Shown: piece after piece, positions 8,773-16,913 of the stretch
Numbering within the stretch: position 1 is the first letter of the stretch
Layout of the letters: each line of letters begins with the position of its first letter
NCBI RefSeq assembly: GCF_016907675.1
Contig: NZ_JAFBCJ010000001.1
Location: 4,836,001 to 4,900,000 of the forward strand
DNA: 64,000 bases
Direction: 5' to 3'
From: Geodermatophilus bullaregiensis
GTDB taxonomy: Bacteria > Actinomycetota > Actinomycetes > Mycobacteriales > Geodermatophilaceae
Notes under the pieces: generated by a model
Databases searched by the model: none
Seen by the model: only the letters and a program-made list of their open reading frames with translations
What the model was told of the DNA's origin: nothing
Made by a program: the position numbers and the translations under genes

Positions 8773-8966
8773 GGGACCTCCGGAGGTCGGCAGCAGTGCA
8801 GGACCCGGGTCCGGCCCCGGCGGGTCCGCTACCCGGTCGTGCGCGACCGAACCGGGCGGTCGTGGCCGGTGCACACCGGTCGCGGGGTGGCCGTCGTCCC
8901 TCGTGGCCCGAGGACCGTCGACGTGTTCCGACTGTCCGGCCCGCTGCGCAGTCGAGGAGGACGACG

Positions 8967-9303
8967 ATGGCGCGGATCGACCGCACCGCCGAGCCGTCGG
9001 GCACGCGGACGCCGACGGGCCGGGGGAGACCTGGCCGACCCGCGTCGACTCCCACGGACGACGTCGGACCTGCTCCGCCGGCGCCCCGAGCCCGGCCTGC
9101 TGCTGCTGGCCGACCTGCGGCACGTGCACCGCGAGGCCGCCGGCGTCTCCCTGGACCGGGAGCTGTCGGCCCGGGCCGCGCAGGGGGCGAGGAGGCGCGA
9201 CCTGTTCGAGCTGGCGGAGCGGTGCCAGCCGGACGCGCTGCGGCGGATGCGCTGGGCCGACGCCGAGCTCGAGGAGTCGGCGATCCAGGCCCTGGTGAGC
9301 TGA
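8967..9303 (+). pseudogene. Small hypothetical gene, apparently frameshifted
   Basis: An ATG at 8967 sits six bases after a GAGGAGG ribosome-binding site and starts MARIDRTAEPSG. That frame soon becomes low-complexity. The plausible protein continues in other frames: first DADGPGETWPTRVDSHGR, then from about 9080 a coherent stretch (PEPGLLLLADLRHVHREAAG, LDRELSARAA, LFELAERCQPDALRRMRWAD) to the TGA at 9301. The C-terminal 75 residues look like a real small helical protein. No function is recognised. Alternatively the true gene is only the last part, starting from an internal GTG. The region between it and the rhodopsin start (8773-8966) contains a CCGGTG-CA-CACCGG dyad at 8866-8879. Confidence 0.4.
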
Positions 9304-9355
9304 GGCGGGTCGTCGGCCGGGGTTCGGCCGCCGCCGGGCCGGGCAGGACCGGCCC

Positions 9356-9514
9356 GTGAGCACGCGCATCGGGCTGGTGGGAGCCGGGTTCGTCGCCGCC
9401 GTCCGCGGGGACGGCGACGACGTCCGGGCGCCCTGCGCCGGGGTGCTGCGCACCCCCCGGCTGGCGGTGGCGGTCGCGCGGGCGGCGGCCGACGGTGGCA
9501 CGGTGTCGCTGTGA
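9356..9514 (+). pseudogene. Internally deleted Gfo/Idh/MocA-type oxidoreductase
   Basis: This 52-codon open frame is made of two ends of a much larger gene. It begins VSTRIGLVGAGFVA, the N-terminal Rossmann strand and GxGxxG-like loop of Gfo/Idh/MocA oxidoreductases. It ends [20 protein letters not shown], which resembles the usual last helix and tail of that family. About 300 residues are missing in between. The terminal TGA overlaps the GTG of the following dehydrogenase (GTGA), so the original downstream junction is kept. A functional mini-protein is unlikely. Confidence 0.6.
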
Positions 9515-10599
9515 GGCCGGTGCGCACGATCGGTGTCGTCGCCCCGGGGCGGCCGGAGGTCCTCGACGACACCGACGCCGAGCCCGGTCCCGGGCAGGTG
9601 TGGGTGGACACCGAGTTCAGCGGCGTCAGCGCCGGCACCGAGGTGGCGCTGGTGCGCGGCACCGACCCGCACCACCGGCTGCACTGGGACGCCGACCTGC
9701 GCTCGTTCGGCGACGGACCGACCGCCGGCTACCCCGTCCGCACCCTCGGGTACATGGAGGTCGGGCGGGTCACCGAGAGCCGCAGCCCCGGCCTGGCCGA
9801 GGGGACCCGCGTGGCCACGGCCCACGGCCACCGCACCGGGTGCTGCGCGGACCCGTCGGTCAGGCCGGTCGTCCCGGTGCCCGACGACCTCGACCCGCTG
9901 CTCGGCGTCTACCTCGCCCAGATGGGCCCGATCTGCGTCAACGGACTGCTGCACGCCACCGCGCAGTTCGCCGGCCCCGGCGGCGGGGTCGGCGACGGCG
10001 TCCGCGACCGGCACGTGCTGGTCACCGGCGCCGGCGTCATCGGGCTGCTGTCGGCGCTGCTCGCCGTCCGGCACGGCGCGGCCGACGTCGTCGTCGCCGA
10101 GCCCTCGGCGCGGCGGCGCTCGGTCGCCGGGTCGCTGGGGCTGGCCACGGTGGACGACGACGGCGGCGCGTGGGAGGCGGTCAAGCTGCGGTGGCGGCAC
10201 GCGCCGGGCGACGCCGGTGCCGACGTCGTCCTGCAGTGCCGGGGGCACGACGCGGCGCTGGCCACCGGTCTCAAGGCGCTGCGGCCGCAGGGCGTCGTCG
10301 TCGACCTGGGCTTCTACCAGGCCGGCGCGGAGACGGTCCGGCTCGGCGAGGAGTTCCACCACAACGGCCTGTCGGTCGTCTGCGCGCAGATCAGCCGGGT
10401 GCCGCGCGGCATGGCCGGGGCCTGGCCGCGGACGGCGCTGGCCGACGTCACGCTCGACCTGCTGCGCGAGCGCGGCGACGACGTCCGCCGGCACCTGGTC
10501 ACCGACGTCGTCCCGTTCGAGGACGGCCCGGCGCTGCTGGCCGACCTCGCCGGCCGCCGGCTGCCCTCGCCGCCGCTGCAGGCCGTCCTGCGGTTCTGA
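9511..10599 (+). CDS. MDR-superfamily dehydrogenase lacking the catalytic zinc motif
   Basis: The product is a 362-residue medium-chain dehydrogenase/reductase. The GroES-like N-terminal half reads EFSGVSAGTEVALVRGTDP, where the usual Cys-Gly-x-Asp-x-His zinc site is replaced by Ser-Ala-Gly-Thr-Glu. The Rossmann motif is VLVTGAGVIGLLSALLA near residue 170. The C-terminal half ends PSPPLQAVLRF. Related enzymes oxidise or reduce sugar-like or other polyols, but the substrate is unknown. Its start overlaps the remnant of a Gfo/Idh/MocA gene, suggesting the two once worked in one sugar-modifying operon, possibly linked to the glycosyltransferases downstream. Confidence 0.8.
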   Translation: MRPVRTIGVVAPGRPEVLDDTDAEPGPGQVWVDTEFSGVSAGTEVALVRGTDPHHRLHWDADLRSFGDGPTAGYPVRTLGYMEVGRVTESRSPGLAEGTRVATAHGHRTGCCADPSVRPVVPVPDDLDPLLGVYLAQMGPICVNGLLHATAQFAGPGGGVGDGVRDRHVLVTGAGVIGLLSALLAVRHGAADVVVAEPSARRRSVAGSLGLATVDDDGGAWEAVKLRWRHAPGDAGADVVLQCRGHDAALATGLKALRPQGVVVDLGFYQAGAETVRLGEEFHHNGLSVVCAQISRVPRGMAGAWPRTALADVTLDLLRERGDDVRRHLVTDVVPFEDGPALLADLAGRRLPSPPLQAVLRF

Positions 10600-10756
10600 C
10601 GCCGCGTCCGTGCCGCACCTCGGCGTGTCGCGCGGTGCGCCGCGTGCCGGCGGCGCGATCGGGCTTGTTCCGGATACGCCGTCGGCTGCATCCTTCCGGT
10701 GACGCCGCGGACGCCGGGGGACCGGGCTGCGCGGCGGCCTCGGAGGAGGGGCCGTC

Positions 10757-11191
10757 ATGGGGTGGGCGTGGGCGCTGGTCGCGGTCGTCGGGTTCGCGGT
10801 GGAGATAGCACTGGTCATCGCGATGGCGCGGGGCAACACCGCGCGGTGGGAGCGTGACCACCGCGCCGCGCAGGCCGCGGTCCGGGCCCGGCACGAGGAG
10901 TCGCTGCGGCTCCGGGCGGCGGCGGTGGTGGCACGGGTGCCGCGGGTGCAGCACCGGCCGCTGCCGCACCTGCACGTGCCCCAGGTGCACCTGCCGCACC
11001 TGCACCTGCCGCACCTCCACCTCCCCTCGGGGGTGGTCGCGCGGCTGCCGCACCCGCACCTGCGCGGCGTCCTGCACCTGCCGCACCGCAACGGGCGCCC
11101 GGCCGCGCCCGCGGAGGACGCCGCCCCGGGGCCCGAGCCGGACGCGGTGAGCCCGGCCGAGGCACCGACCCCGGAGCAGGCCGCGCCGTAG
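10757..11191 (+). CDS. Single-pass membrane protein with His-Leu-Pro repeats, function unknown
   Basis: The product is a 144-residue hypothetical protein. Residues 3-23 form one hydrophobic helix, 28-58 a charged Arg- and Ala-rich helix, and 66-110 a repetitive segment in which the unit LPHLH recurs (PHLHVPQVHLPHLHLPH). The tail is Pro-, Ala- and Glu-rich. At DNA level the repeat is an imperfect 15-bp unit, CTGCCGCACCTGCAC, between about 10966 and 11030. A GGAGGAGG ribosome-binding site lies just before the ATG. The histidine spacing could bind metal, but nothing in the context proves it. It is a separate gene between the dehydrogenase and the convergent glycosyltransferases. Confidence 0.75.
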   Translation: MGWAWALVAVVGFAVEIALVIAMARGNTARWERDHRAAQAAVRARHEESLRLRAAAVVARVPRVQHRPLPHLHVPQVHLPHLHLPHLHLPSGVVARLPHPHLRGVLHLPHRNGRPAAPAEDAAPGPEPDAVSPAEAPTPEQAAP

Positions 11192-11223
11192 CGCGCGCCC
11201 GGTGGGGAGGGCGGGCTCCTCGC

Positions 11224-13029
11224 TCAGCGGGCGAGGGAGCGGAACAGGTCGACGAGGCGGTCGGCGTGCGCGTCGAAGACGTGCCGCTCGCGGGCGGCCA
11301 GCGCGGCGGCCTGCCCGGCCCGGCCCGCCACCTCGCGGGCGAGGACGTCGGCGACGTCGTCGGCGCAGCGGTAGAGCAGTCCCGTCCCGTCCTGCCGCAG
11401 CACCCGCTCCACCGACACCAGCGACCCCGGGTTGGCCTGCTGCAGCAGCGGCAGCCCGGCGGCCAGCAGCACCGGCAGGCGGGCGGGGGAGTTGAGGTCG
11501 TCCCAGCTGGCCCGGCGCAGGTCGCCGCCGTTGGCGCTGTCGAAGCGGTGCAGCCAGCCGGCGTCGTGGCGGGACAGCTCGCGCACCCAGTCCTCCGGCC
11601 CGACCGCCGGGTGCACGTGCACGAACCCCGGCGCGCGGGCCAGCGCCTCCTCGAGCCAGCCGGTCCACGACCCCTTCGGCCCGGGCGCGCGCACCTGCCC
11701 GTACAGGTGGGTGTGCACGCCGCGGCCGGCCAGCGCGAGCACCCAGTCGAGGTCCAGCCCGGAGGGCCGGCCGACGACGGCGGCGTGCGGCTGCCCGTCG
11801 GCGTCCGACAGCTTCGGCGACAGCGGCGCGTCCAGCCAGTCGCGCTTGGGCAGGTCGCCGTCCAGGACGCCGAGCCGCGCGGGGTCCACCCGCCCGCGCA
11901 GCGCCAGCGCGAACCAGTCGCGCTCCTCCTCGGTGGCCAGCAGGCAGGCGTCGGCGCCGCACACCAGGTCGGCCAGCAGGGGCCACTCCCCGCGGACGAC
12001 GCTGCGCTGCGGCGACTCCTTGAAGTGCCACACGAACGGCAGATCGCCGGACGCGGCGCGCACCGCGTGCGCGAACGGCACCGCCCGCCAGTTCAGCTGC
12101 GCCCACACGACGTCGGGCGCGAGTTCCCGCACCGCCTCGCGCCAGCGGTCGCGGTCGAGGTCGGGCACGGAGCCGAACGGCAGCGGCCCGACCGTCGCGT
12201 CCCCCAGCCCGTCCGCCGTCCACAGGCCGGTGAGGGAGTGCCCGCGCTCGGCCAGCGCGAGCACCCGCTCGGGGTTGAACGCCAGCTCGCCGACGACGAG
12301 CACCCGCAGCCCGTCGGCCGACGGCGGGTAGGACCGCTCCCGGAACCGCGCGTAGCGGGCGACCTCGTCGAGGTCGGTGCCGTCGGTGGAGACGACGCGC
12401 AGCGGCTCCCGCACGCGGTAGCGGGTGCGGAAGACGTTGGGACCCCCGTCGAAGGACTCGCGGATGGCCCGCGACCGCTGCCCGGGGTGCTGCGTCCACG
12501 CGCAGGTGACCCGGCCGGTGCCGGCCGTCGTCCCGCGGGCGGCGACCCGCGTCCACATCAGCCGGTCCAGGTCGTCGGTCTCCAGCTCGGCGCGCTCGGT
12601 CCACCGGTCGCCGGTGCGCCGGTGGGCCACCTGCACCAGCTGCGCGTACGGGGTGCCCACAGGCCGGTCCAGGTCGGCGCGGGCGAGCACCACCGCCGGG
12701 TCGTCCAGGCAGCCCAGCAGCGCGCCGAGGTGGCCGGGGTACCAGACGTCGTCGGCCGGCAGGTACGCGACGGCGGGTGCGGTGGTCGCGTCGAGCGCGG
12801 TGTTGAGCGCCGCGCCGAGGCCGCGGTTGTCCTCAATCCGGACCAGCCGCACCCGGGGGTCCGCGGGGACGACGGCGGCCACCGCGGCGGGGTCGGGCGA
12901 GCCGTCGTCGACGACCACCGCCTCCCACGCCGTCTCCTCCTGCGCGAGCAGCGACTCGAGCGCCCGGGGCAGGAAGGCGGCCTGGTCGTGCACGGGCACG
13001 AGGACGGCGACGCGGGCCGCCCGGCTCAC
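11224..13029 (-). CDS. Two-domain glycosyltransferase (GT2 N-terminus plus GT-B-like C-terminus)
   Basis: The product has 601 residues. Residues 5-130 form a GT-A fold GT2 domain with VAVLVPVHDQAAFLPRALES, the nucleotide-binding VVVDDGSPDP and YLPADDVWYP supplying the metal-binding Asp pair. After a linker, residues from about 245 start a second domain (LRVLVVGELAFNPERVLALA) resembling a GT-B transferase, ending in a helical region with SWDDLNSPARLPVLLAAGLP. The GTG overlaps the stop of the preceding gene (GTGA). The fusion suggests two successive sugar additions to a surface glycan. Acceptor and donor are unknown. The GT2 half is secure; the C-terminal family is tentative. Confidence 0.82.
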   Translation of the reverse strand: MSRAARVAVLVPVHDQAAFLPRALESLLAQEETAWEAVVVDDGSPDPAAVAAVVPADPRVRLVRIEDNRGLGAALNTALDATTAPAVAYLPADDVWYPGHLGALLGCLDDPAVVLARADLDRPVGTPYAQLVQVAHRRTGDRWTERAELETDDLDRLMWTRVAARGTTAGTGRVTCAWTQHPGQRSRAIRESFDGGPNVFRTRYRVREPLRVVSTDGTDLDEVARYARFRERSYPPSADGLRVLVVGELAFNPERVLALAERGHSLTGLWTADGLGDATVGPLPFGSVPDLDRDRWREAVRELAPDVVWAQLNWRAVPFAHAVRAASGDLPFVWHFKESPQRSVVRGEWPLLADLVCGADACLLATEEERDWFALALRGRVDPARLGVLDGDLPKRDWLDAPLSPKLSDADGQPHAAVVGRPSGLDLDWVLALAGRGVHTHLYGQVRAPGPKGSWTGWLEEALARAPGFVHVHPAVGPEDWVRELSRHDAGWLHRFDSANGGDLRRASWDDLNSPARLPVLLAAGLPLLQQANPGSLVSVERVLRQDGTGLLYRCADDVADVLAREVAGRAGQAAALAARERHVFDAHADRLVDLFRSLAR

Positions 13030-14297
13030 GCGGCGGCCCGCACCTCGGCCGGCACGCCGAGCACCGCGTCGTAGACCCCGGCCACCCGCGCGGCCAACGC
13101 CGGCCAGGCGTAGTCGGCCGACCGCGCCCGCGCGCCGGCGGCGAGCCGCGCCCGCAGCGCCGGGTCGCCGGCGAGGGAGTCCAGCGCGGCGGCCAGCGCC
13201 CCGACGTCGCCGGGGGGCACGAGCAGCCCGGTCTCGCCGTGCCGCACCACCTCGGGGATCCCGCCGACGTCGCTGGCCACCACCGGCAGCCCGGCGGCCA
13301 TCGCCTCGGTGAGCACCGACCCCATCTCCTCGTAGGCCGAGGGCAGCACCAGCACGTCGAGCGAGGCGAGCACGGCGGGCACCCGGCCGTGCTCGACGAA
13401 CCCGGCCAGCGTGGTCCGCGCCGCGGCGGGGCCCTCGGCGGCCAGCCGCGCCACCAGCGCCCGGTCGGGTCCGTCGCCGACGACGACGAGCGAGGCCGGC
13501 CGGCACATCCGACCGAACGCGCGCACCAGCAGGTCGGCGCGCTTCTGCGGCGCCAGCCGCCCCACGTAGCCGATCCGCGGCCGTGCGATGCCGGGGAACA
13601 CGTCGTCGGTGCCGCCGGTGAACAGCGCGGGGTCGTAGCCCGAGGGGATGGTCGACAGCCGTCCGGCGGGCACGCCGTCCGCGCGCAGGGCGGCGGCCGT
13701 GCGCCCGGTGAGGACGACGACGGCGTCGGCCCGCCGCAGCGTGCTGCGCTCGATCCACCCGCCCAGCGCCCGCAGCAGCCGCACCTTCGGGCCGCGGCCG
13801 GTCAGCGTGTGGCCGACGCTGCAGTGCACCGTGACCACCAGCGGGCAGCCGTGCACCCGCGCGGCGAGCCGGGCCAGCGGCAGGGTGGCGAGGTCCTCGC
13901 CCTGGTGGGCGTGCACGACGTCGACGGGCGCGGACCCCGCCCGGCGCCCGGCGCGCAGCACCGCGGTCAGCCCGGCCAGCGCCCACAGCTGGCGCAGCCG
14001 CGGCACCGGCAGACCGGTGCGGTGCACGCGGGCGCGGGCGCCCAGCGCGGTCGCGCCCCGCGGGCCGGCCAGCCGGGCGGTGACCACCGTCTGCTGCAGT
14101 CCCTGGGTGTCGAGGCAGCGGGTGAGCGTGGCGGTGTGGTTCTGCATCCCGCCGATCGGGTCGAAGCGCGCCGCCCGCCCGTCGAGCTCCCCGGCCAGGG
14201 AAGCCGGCTGCGCCCGCCGTCGCCGGGCCGCCGGCTCGAAGACGCTGCACAGGCGCAGCACGTGCGCGGGACCAGGGGGTGCGGCGGGGCGGGACAC
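13026..14297 (-). CDS. GT4-family glycosyltransferase
   Basis: The 423-residue GT-B enzyme starts near VLRLCSVFEPA and has the usual N-terminal GGMQNHTATLTRCLD segment. Other landmarks are DVVHAHQGEDLATLPLA, RIGYVGRLAPQKRADLLVRA at the start of the C-terminal domain, and the nucleotide-binding SAYEEMGSVLTEAMAAGLPV, whose EEMGSVLTE is the E-x7-E-type motif. Such enzymes are retaining transferases acting at the cytoplasmic face of the membrane. It is the first gene of a leftward pair with the two-domain transferase and diverges from the rightward pair across 113 bp (14298-14410), which should hold both promoters. Confidence 0.9.
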   Translation of the reverse strand: MSRPAAPPGPAHVLRLCSVFEPAARRRRAQPASLAGELDGRAARFDPIGGMQNHTATLTRCLDTQGLQQTVVTARLAGPRGATALGARARVHRTGLPVPRLRQLWALAGLTAVLRAGRRAGSAPVDVVHAHQGEDLATLPLARLAARVHGCPLVVTVHCSVGHTLTGRGPKVRLLRALGGWIERSTLRRADAVVVLTGRTAAALRADGVPAGRLSTIPSGYDPALFTGGTDDVFPGIARPRIGYVGRLAPQKRADLLVRAFGRMCRPASLVVVGDGPDRALVARLAAEGPAAARTTLAGFVEHGRVPAVLASLDVLVLPSAYEEMGSVLTEAMAAGLPVVASDVGGIPEVVRHGETGLLVPPGDVGALAAALDSLAGDPALRARLAAGARARSADYAWPALAARVAGVYDAVLGVPAEVRAAA

Positions 14298-14410
14298 GCG
14301 GGGACCTCCGGCTCCAGGGGGGACCTGTAGTGCACCACGGGTCCCGCCGGCGCGCGGCCCAGGCGCTGTCCTGGGGTTATGCCGGCACGCGGGCGGGGCA
14401 GAGGGCGCTG

Positions 14411-15469
14411 GTGACCGCTCCGCTCGCCGACCCCGCCGTCCGCCGGGTCGCGCTCGTCCGGCTGCGCGTCGGGCTCGGCGACCTGCTGTGCACGGTGCCC
14501 GCGCTGCGCCGGCTGCGCGCGTCGCGGCCCGACGTCGAGGTCACCCTCGTCACCTTCGGCCGCACGGCCCCGGTGGTGGAGCGGCTCGGCGTCCCCGTCG
14601 CCCTGCTGCCCTTCCCCGGCGCCGAGGGCGTCCCCGACGGCCCGGTCGACGCCGCCGGCTGGGCGCCCTTCACCGCCGCCGCCCGGGAGCGCCGCTTCGA
14701 CCTCGCGCTGCAGGCCTACGGCGACCGGCCCGCCGCCAACCGGGTCACCGCCGCACTCGGCGCCCGCCTGACCGGCGGCTTCGCACCCACCGGCTGGGAC
14801 CCGCCGGCCGGCACCGGCGCGCTGCACCTGCGCTATCCGCTCCGGCTGCACGAGGCCGAGCGGCACGTCGCCCTCCTCGAGCACCTGGGGCTGCCCCCGG
14901 GCGGGGAGGCGGGGATGGGCTTCCCCGTCACCGCCGCCGACGAGGCCGAGCACGCGGCCACCCTCGCGGCGCACGGCCTCGAGCCCGGCCGGTACGCCGT
15001 CCTGCACCCCGGTGCCTCGGCGCCGACGCGCCGCTGGCCCGTCGAGCGCTACGCCGCGGTCGGCGACGCGCTGGCCGCCGACGGGCTGACCGTCGTCGTC
15101 ACCGGGGTGCCCGCTGAGCGGGAGATCTCCGCCCGGGTGGTCGCCGGGATGCGGGCCCCGGCCGTCGACCTCACCGGCGCCACCAGCCTCGGCGGGCTGG
15201 CCGCGCTGCTGCGCGACAGCGCCGTGCTGGTCGGGAACGACACCGGCTCGGCGCACCTGGCCGCCGCGGTCGGCGCCCGGAGCGTGACCGTGTTCCTCCC
15301 CGGCGACCCGGTCCGCTGGGCGCACCGCGGTCCGCGGCACCGCGCGCTGACGCCGACGGTGGCCTGCGCGCCCTGCCCGCACCTGGCCTGCCCCATCGAG
15401 TTCCGCTGCGCGCTCACCGTCTCGCCGGCCGCCGTCGCCGGGGCCGCGCGGGAGCTGGTGGCCCCGTGA
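14411..15469 (+). CDS. GT9-family (heptosyltransferase-like) glycosyltransferase
   Basis: The 352-residue protein begins VTAPLADPAVRRVALVRLRV. RLRVGLGDLLCTVPALRRLR is the ADP-heptose:LPS heptosyltransferase-like opening. The C-terminal domain shows AVLHPGASAPTRRWPVERYA and VLVGNDTGSAHLAAAVGA, both family hallmarks, then a cysteine cluster CAPCPHLACP before FRCALTV. Gram-positive actinobacteria use GT9 proteins for non-LPS glycans. GTG 14411 was chosen because a GAGGG ribosome-binding site precedes it and the extra 44 residues of the longer frame have no family counterpart. The next transferase overlaps its stop. Confidence 0.88.
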   Translation: MTAPLADPAVRRVALVRLRVGLGDLLCTVPALRRLRASRPDVEVTLVTFGRTAPVVERLGVPVALLPFPGAEGVPDGPVDAAGWAPFTAAARERRFDLALQAYGDRPAANRVTAALGARLTGGFAPTGWDPPAGTGALHLRYPLRLHEAERHVALLEHLGLPPGGEAGMGFPVTAADEAEHAATLAAHGLEPGRYAVLHPGASAPTRRWPVERYAAVGDALAADGLTVVVTGVPAEREISARVVAGMRAPAVDLTGATSLGGLAALLRDSAVLVGNDTGSAHLAAAVGARSVTVFLPGDPVRWAHRGPRHRALTPTVACAPCPHLACPIEFRCALTVSPAAVAGAARELVAP

Positions 15470-16503
15470 GGGTCTCCTTCGTGGCGGACTCCGACGCCTG
15501 GGGCGGGGCGGAGGTGTGGCTCACCCACCACCTGCGGCGGGCGGGCGGGTGCGGCGCGACGGCGTCGCTGGTGTGCGCCGAGCCGGTGGCGGCCGGCTTC
15601 GCGCGAGTGGGGGTCGAGCGTGCCGTCGTCCCGCTGACCCGGCACACCGCCGCGGCGCCGGCCACGCGGGCGGCGCTGTCCGCGCAGCGCCCCGACGTCG
15701 TGGTGGTCAACCTGGTCGACCCGGCGTCCAACGCCGCCGCGGTGGCCGCCGCACTCGACGTGGCGCCGGCGGTCGGCGTGCTGCACCTGGTGGGCGACAC
15801 GCGAAGGGGGGAGGAGCGGGCCGCGCTGACCGCGCTGTACCGGCGGATGGCCGGCGTGCTCAGCCCGTCGACGCAGGGCCGCGAGCAGCTGCTCGCCGAC
15901 CTCGGGCTCGACCCGGCGCGGGTGCACGTCGTCCCCAACGGCGCCGACGTGCCGCCCGACCCGGCCGGCCCGGCCGGCAACGCCGTCCCCCGGATCGGCG
16001 CCCTCGGCCGGCTCACGGCGCAGAAGGGCTTCGACGTGCTCCTCGCGGCCCTACGCCGGCTGGACGTGCCCTTCGACGCGGTGATCGGCGGAGCCGGCCG
16101 CGACGGCGAGGCGCTGCGCGTCGCGGCCGCGGGGCTGCCGGTCGACTTCCCCGGCTGGGTGGACGACGTGCGCGGGTTCCTCGCCGGCCTCGACGTCTTC
16201 GTGCTGTCCTCCCGCGTCGAGGCGCTGCCGCTGGTGCTGCTGGAGGCGATGGCCGAGGGCCTGCCGTGCGTGACCACGGACGTGGGTGAGGTCCGCCGGG
16301 CAGTGGGGGAGGACGCCGTGGTGGTCCCGGTCGAGGACCCCGGCGCGCTGGCCGCGGCGCTGCGCGGCCTGCTCGTCGACCCCGCCCGGCGGGCGGAGCT
16401 GGGCGCCCGCGCGCGAGCCCGGGCGGTGCGCGAGCTCGACGCCGGGCTGATGGCCGCCCGGACCTTCCGGGTGCTCTCCGGCGTGGCCGCCGCACCCCGC
16501 TAG
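15466..16503 (+). CDS. GT4-family glycosyltransferase
   Basis: The product is a 345-residue GT-B transferase. The N-terminal half contains VSFVADSDAWGGAEVWLTHH with the Gly-Gly-Ala-Glu loop. The C-terminal half contains RIGALGRLTAQKGFDVLLAA and the nucleotide-sugar motif SSRVEALPLVLLEAMAEGLP near residue 245, followed by a VGEVRRAV segment. The GTG start overlaps the previous stop (GTGA), so it is coupled to the GT9 gene. The stop TAG at 16501-16503 overlaps the stop of the convergent rhodanese gene. Together the four transferases look like part of a cell-surface polysaccharide or glycolipid locus, but no polymerase or flippase is in the window. Confidence 0.9.
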   Translation: MRVSFVADSDAWGGAEVWLTHHLRRAGGCGATASLVCAEPVAAGFARVGVERAVVPLTRHTAAAPATRAALSAQRPDVVVVNLVDPASNAAAVAAALDVAPAVGVLHLVGDTRRGEERAALTALYRRMAGVLSPSTQGREQLLADLGLDPARVHVVPNGADVPPDPAGPAGNAVPRIGALGRLTAQKGFDVLLAALRRLDVPFDAVIGGAGRDGEALRVAAAGLPVDFPGWVDDVRGFLAGLDVFVLSSRVEALPLVLLEAMAEGLPCVTTDVGEVRRAVGEDAVVVPVEDPGALAAALRGLLVDPARRAELGARARARAVRELDAGLMAARTFRVLSGVAAAPR

Positions 16504-16913
16504 GAGGCGGGGCCGCCCGTGGTGGGCAGCCCGTCGGCCACCCAGGCGCGGAACCCGCCGACGACGTCGCTCGCCTCGGCCAGGCCCAGCGAGCGCAACG
16601 CGTCGGCGGCCAGGCTGGACGTGTAGCCCTCCTGGCAGAGGACGACGACGTCGACGTCGTACCCGGTGGCCTCCGGCAGCCGCGCGTCGCTCTCCGGGTC
16701 GAAGCGCCACTCCAGGTGGTTGCGCTCGACGACCAGCGCGCCGGGCACCTCGCCGTCGGCCTCCCGCTGCGACTGGGGCCGGATGTCGACCAGCACCGCG
16801 CCGCCGGCCACCCGCCGCGCGGCCTCCGCGGGCGTCACCCGGGTGATCCGCGCGCGGGCCTCGGCCAGCAGCTCGTCGACGCTCCGCGCGCCGGGCGGGC
16901 GCTGCCCGGTCAC
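16500..16913 (-). CDS. Rhodanese-domain sulfurtransferase
   Basis: The 137-residue product is a single rhodanese domain with SVDELLAEARARITRVTP at the start, VLVDIRPQSQREADGEVPGA and the active-site loop VVLCQEGYTSSLAADALRSL, in which the Cys carries the persulfide. Its GTG overlaps the stop of the cysteine dioxygenase gene (GTGA), so both are read as one unit. Rhodaneses move sulfane sulfur. Next to cysteine dioxygenase it would serve cysteine breakdown or the handling of persulfide by-products. The stops of this gene and the convergent glycosyltransferase overlap. Confidence 0.9.
   Translation of the reverse strand: MTGQRPPGARSVDELLAEARARITRVTPAEAARRVAGGAVLVDIRPQSQREADGEVPGALVVERNHLEWRFDPESDARLPEATGYDVDVVVLCQEGYTSSLAADALRSLGLAEASDVVGGFRAWVADGLPTTGGPAS

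Noticed and set aside
8866..8879. CCGGTG-CA-CACCGG dyad upstream of the rhodopsin
   Set aside because: Short GC-rich palindromes are frequent in this composition, and nothing ties it to a regulator, so it is mentioned only with the neighbouring gene.
10966..11030. Short regular DNA repeats resembling a CRISPR array
   Set aside because: The 15-bp units have no unique spacers and keep the reading frame of the LPHLH repeat protein.
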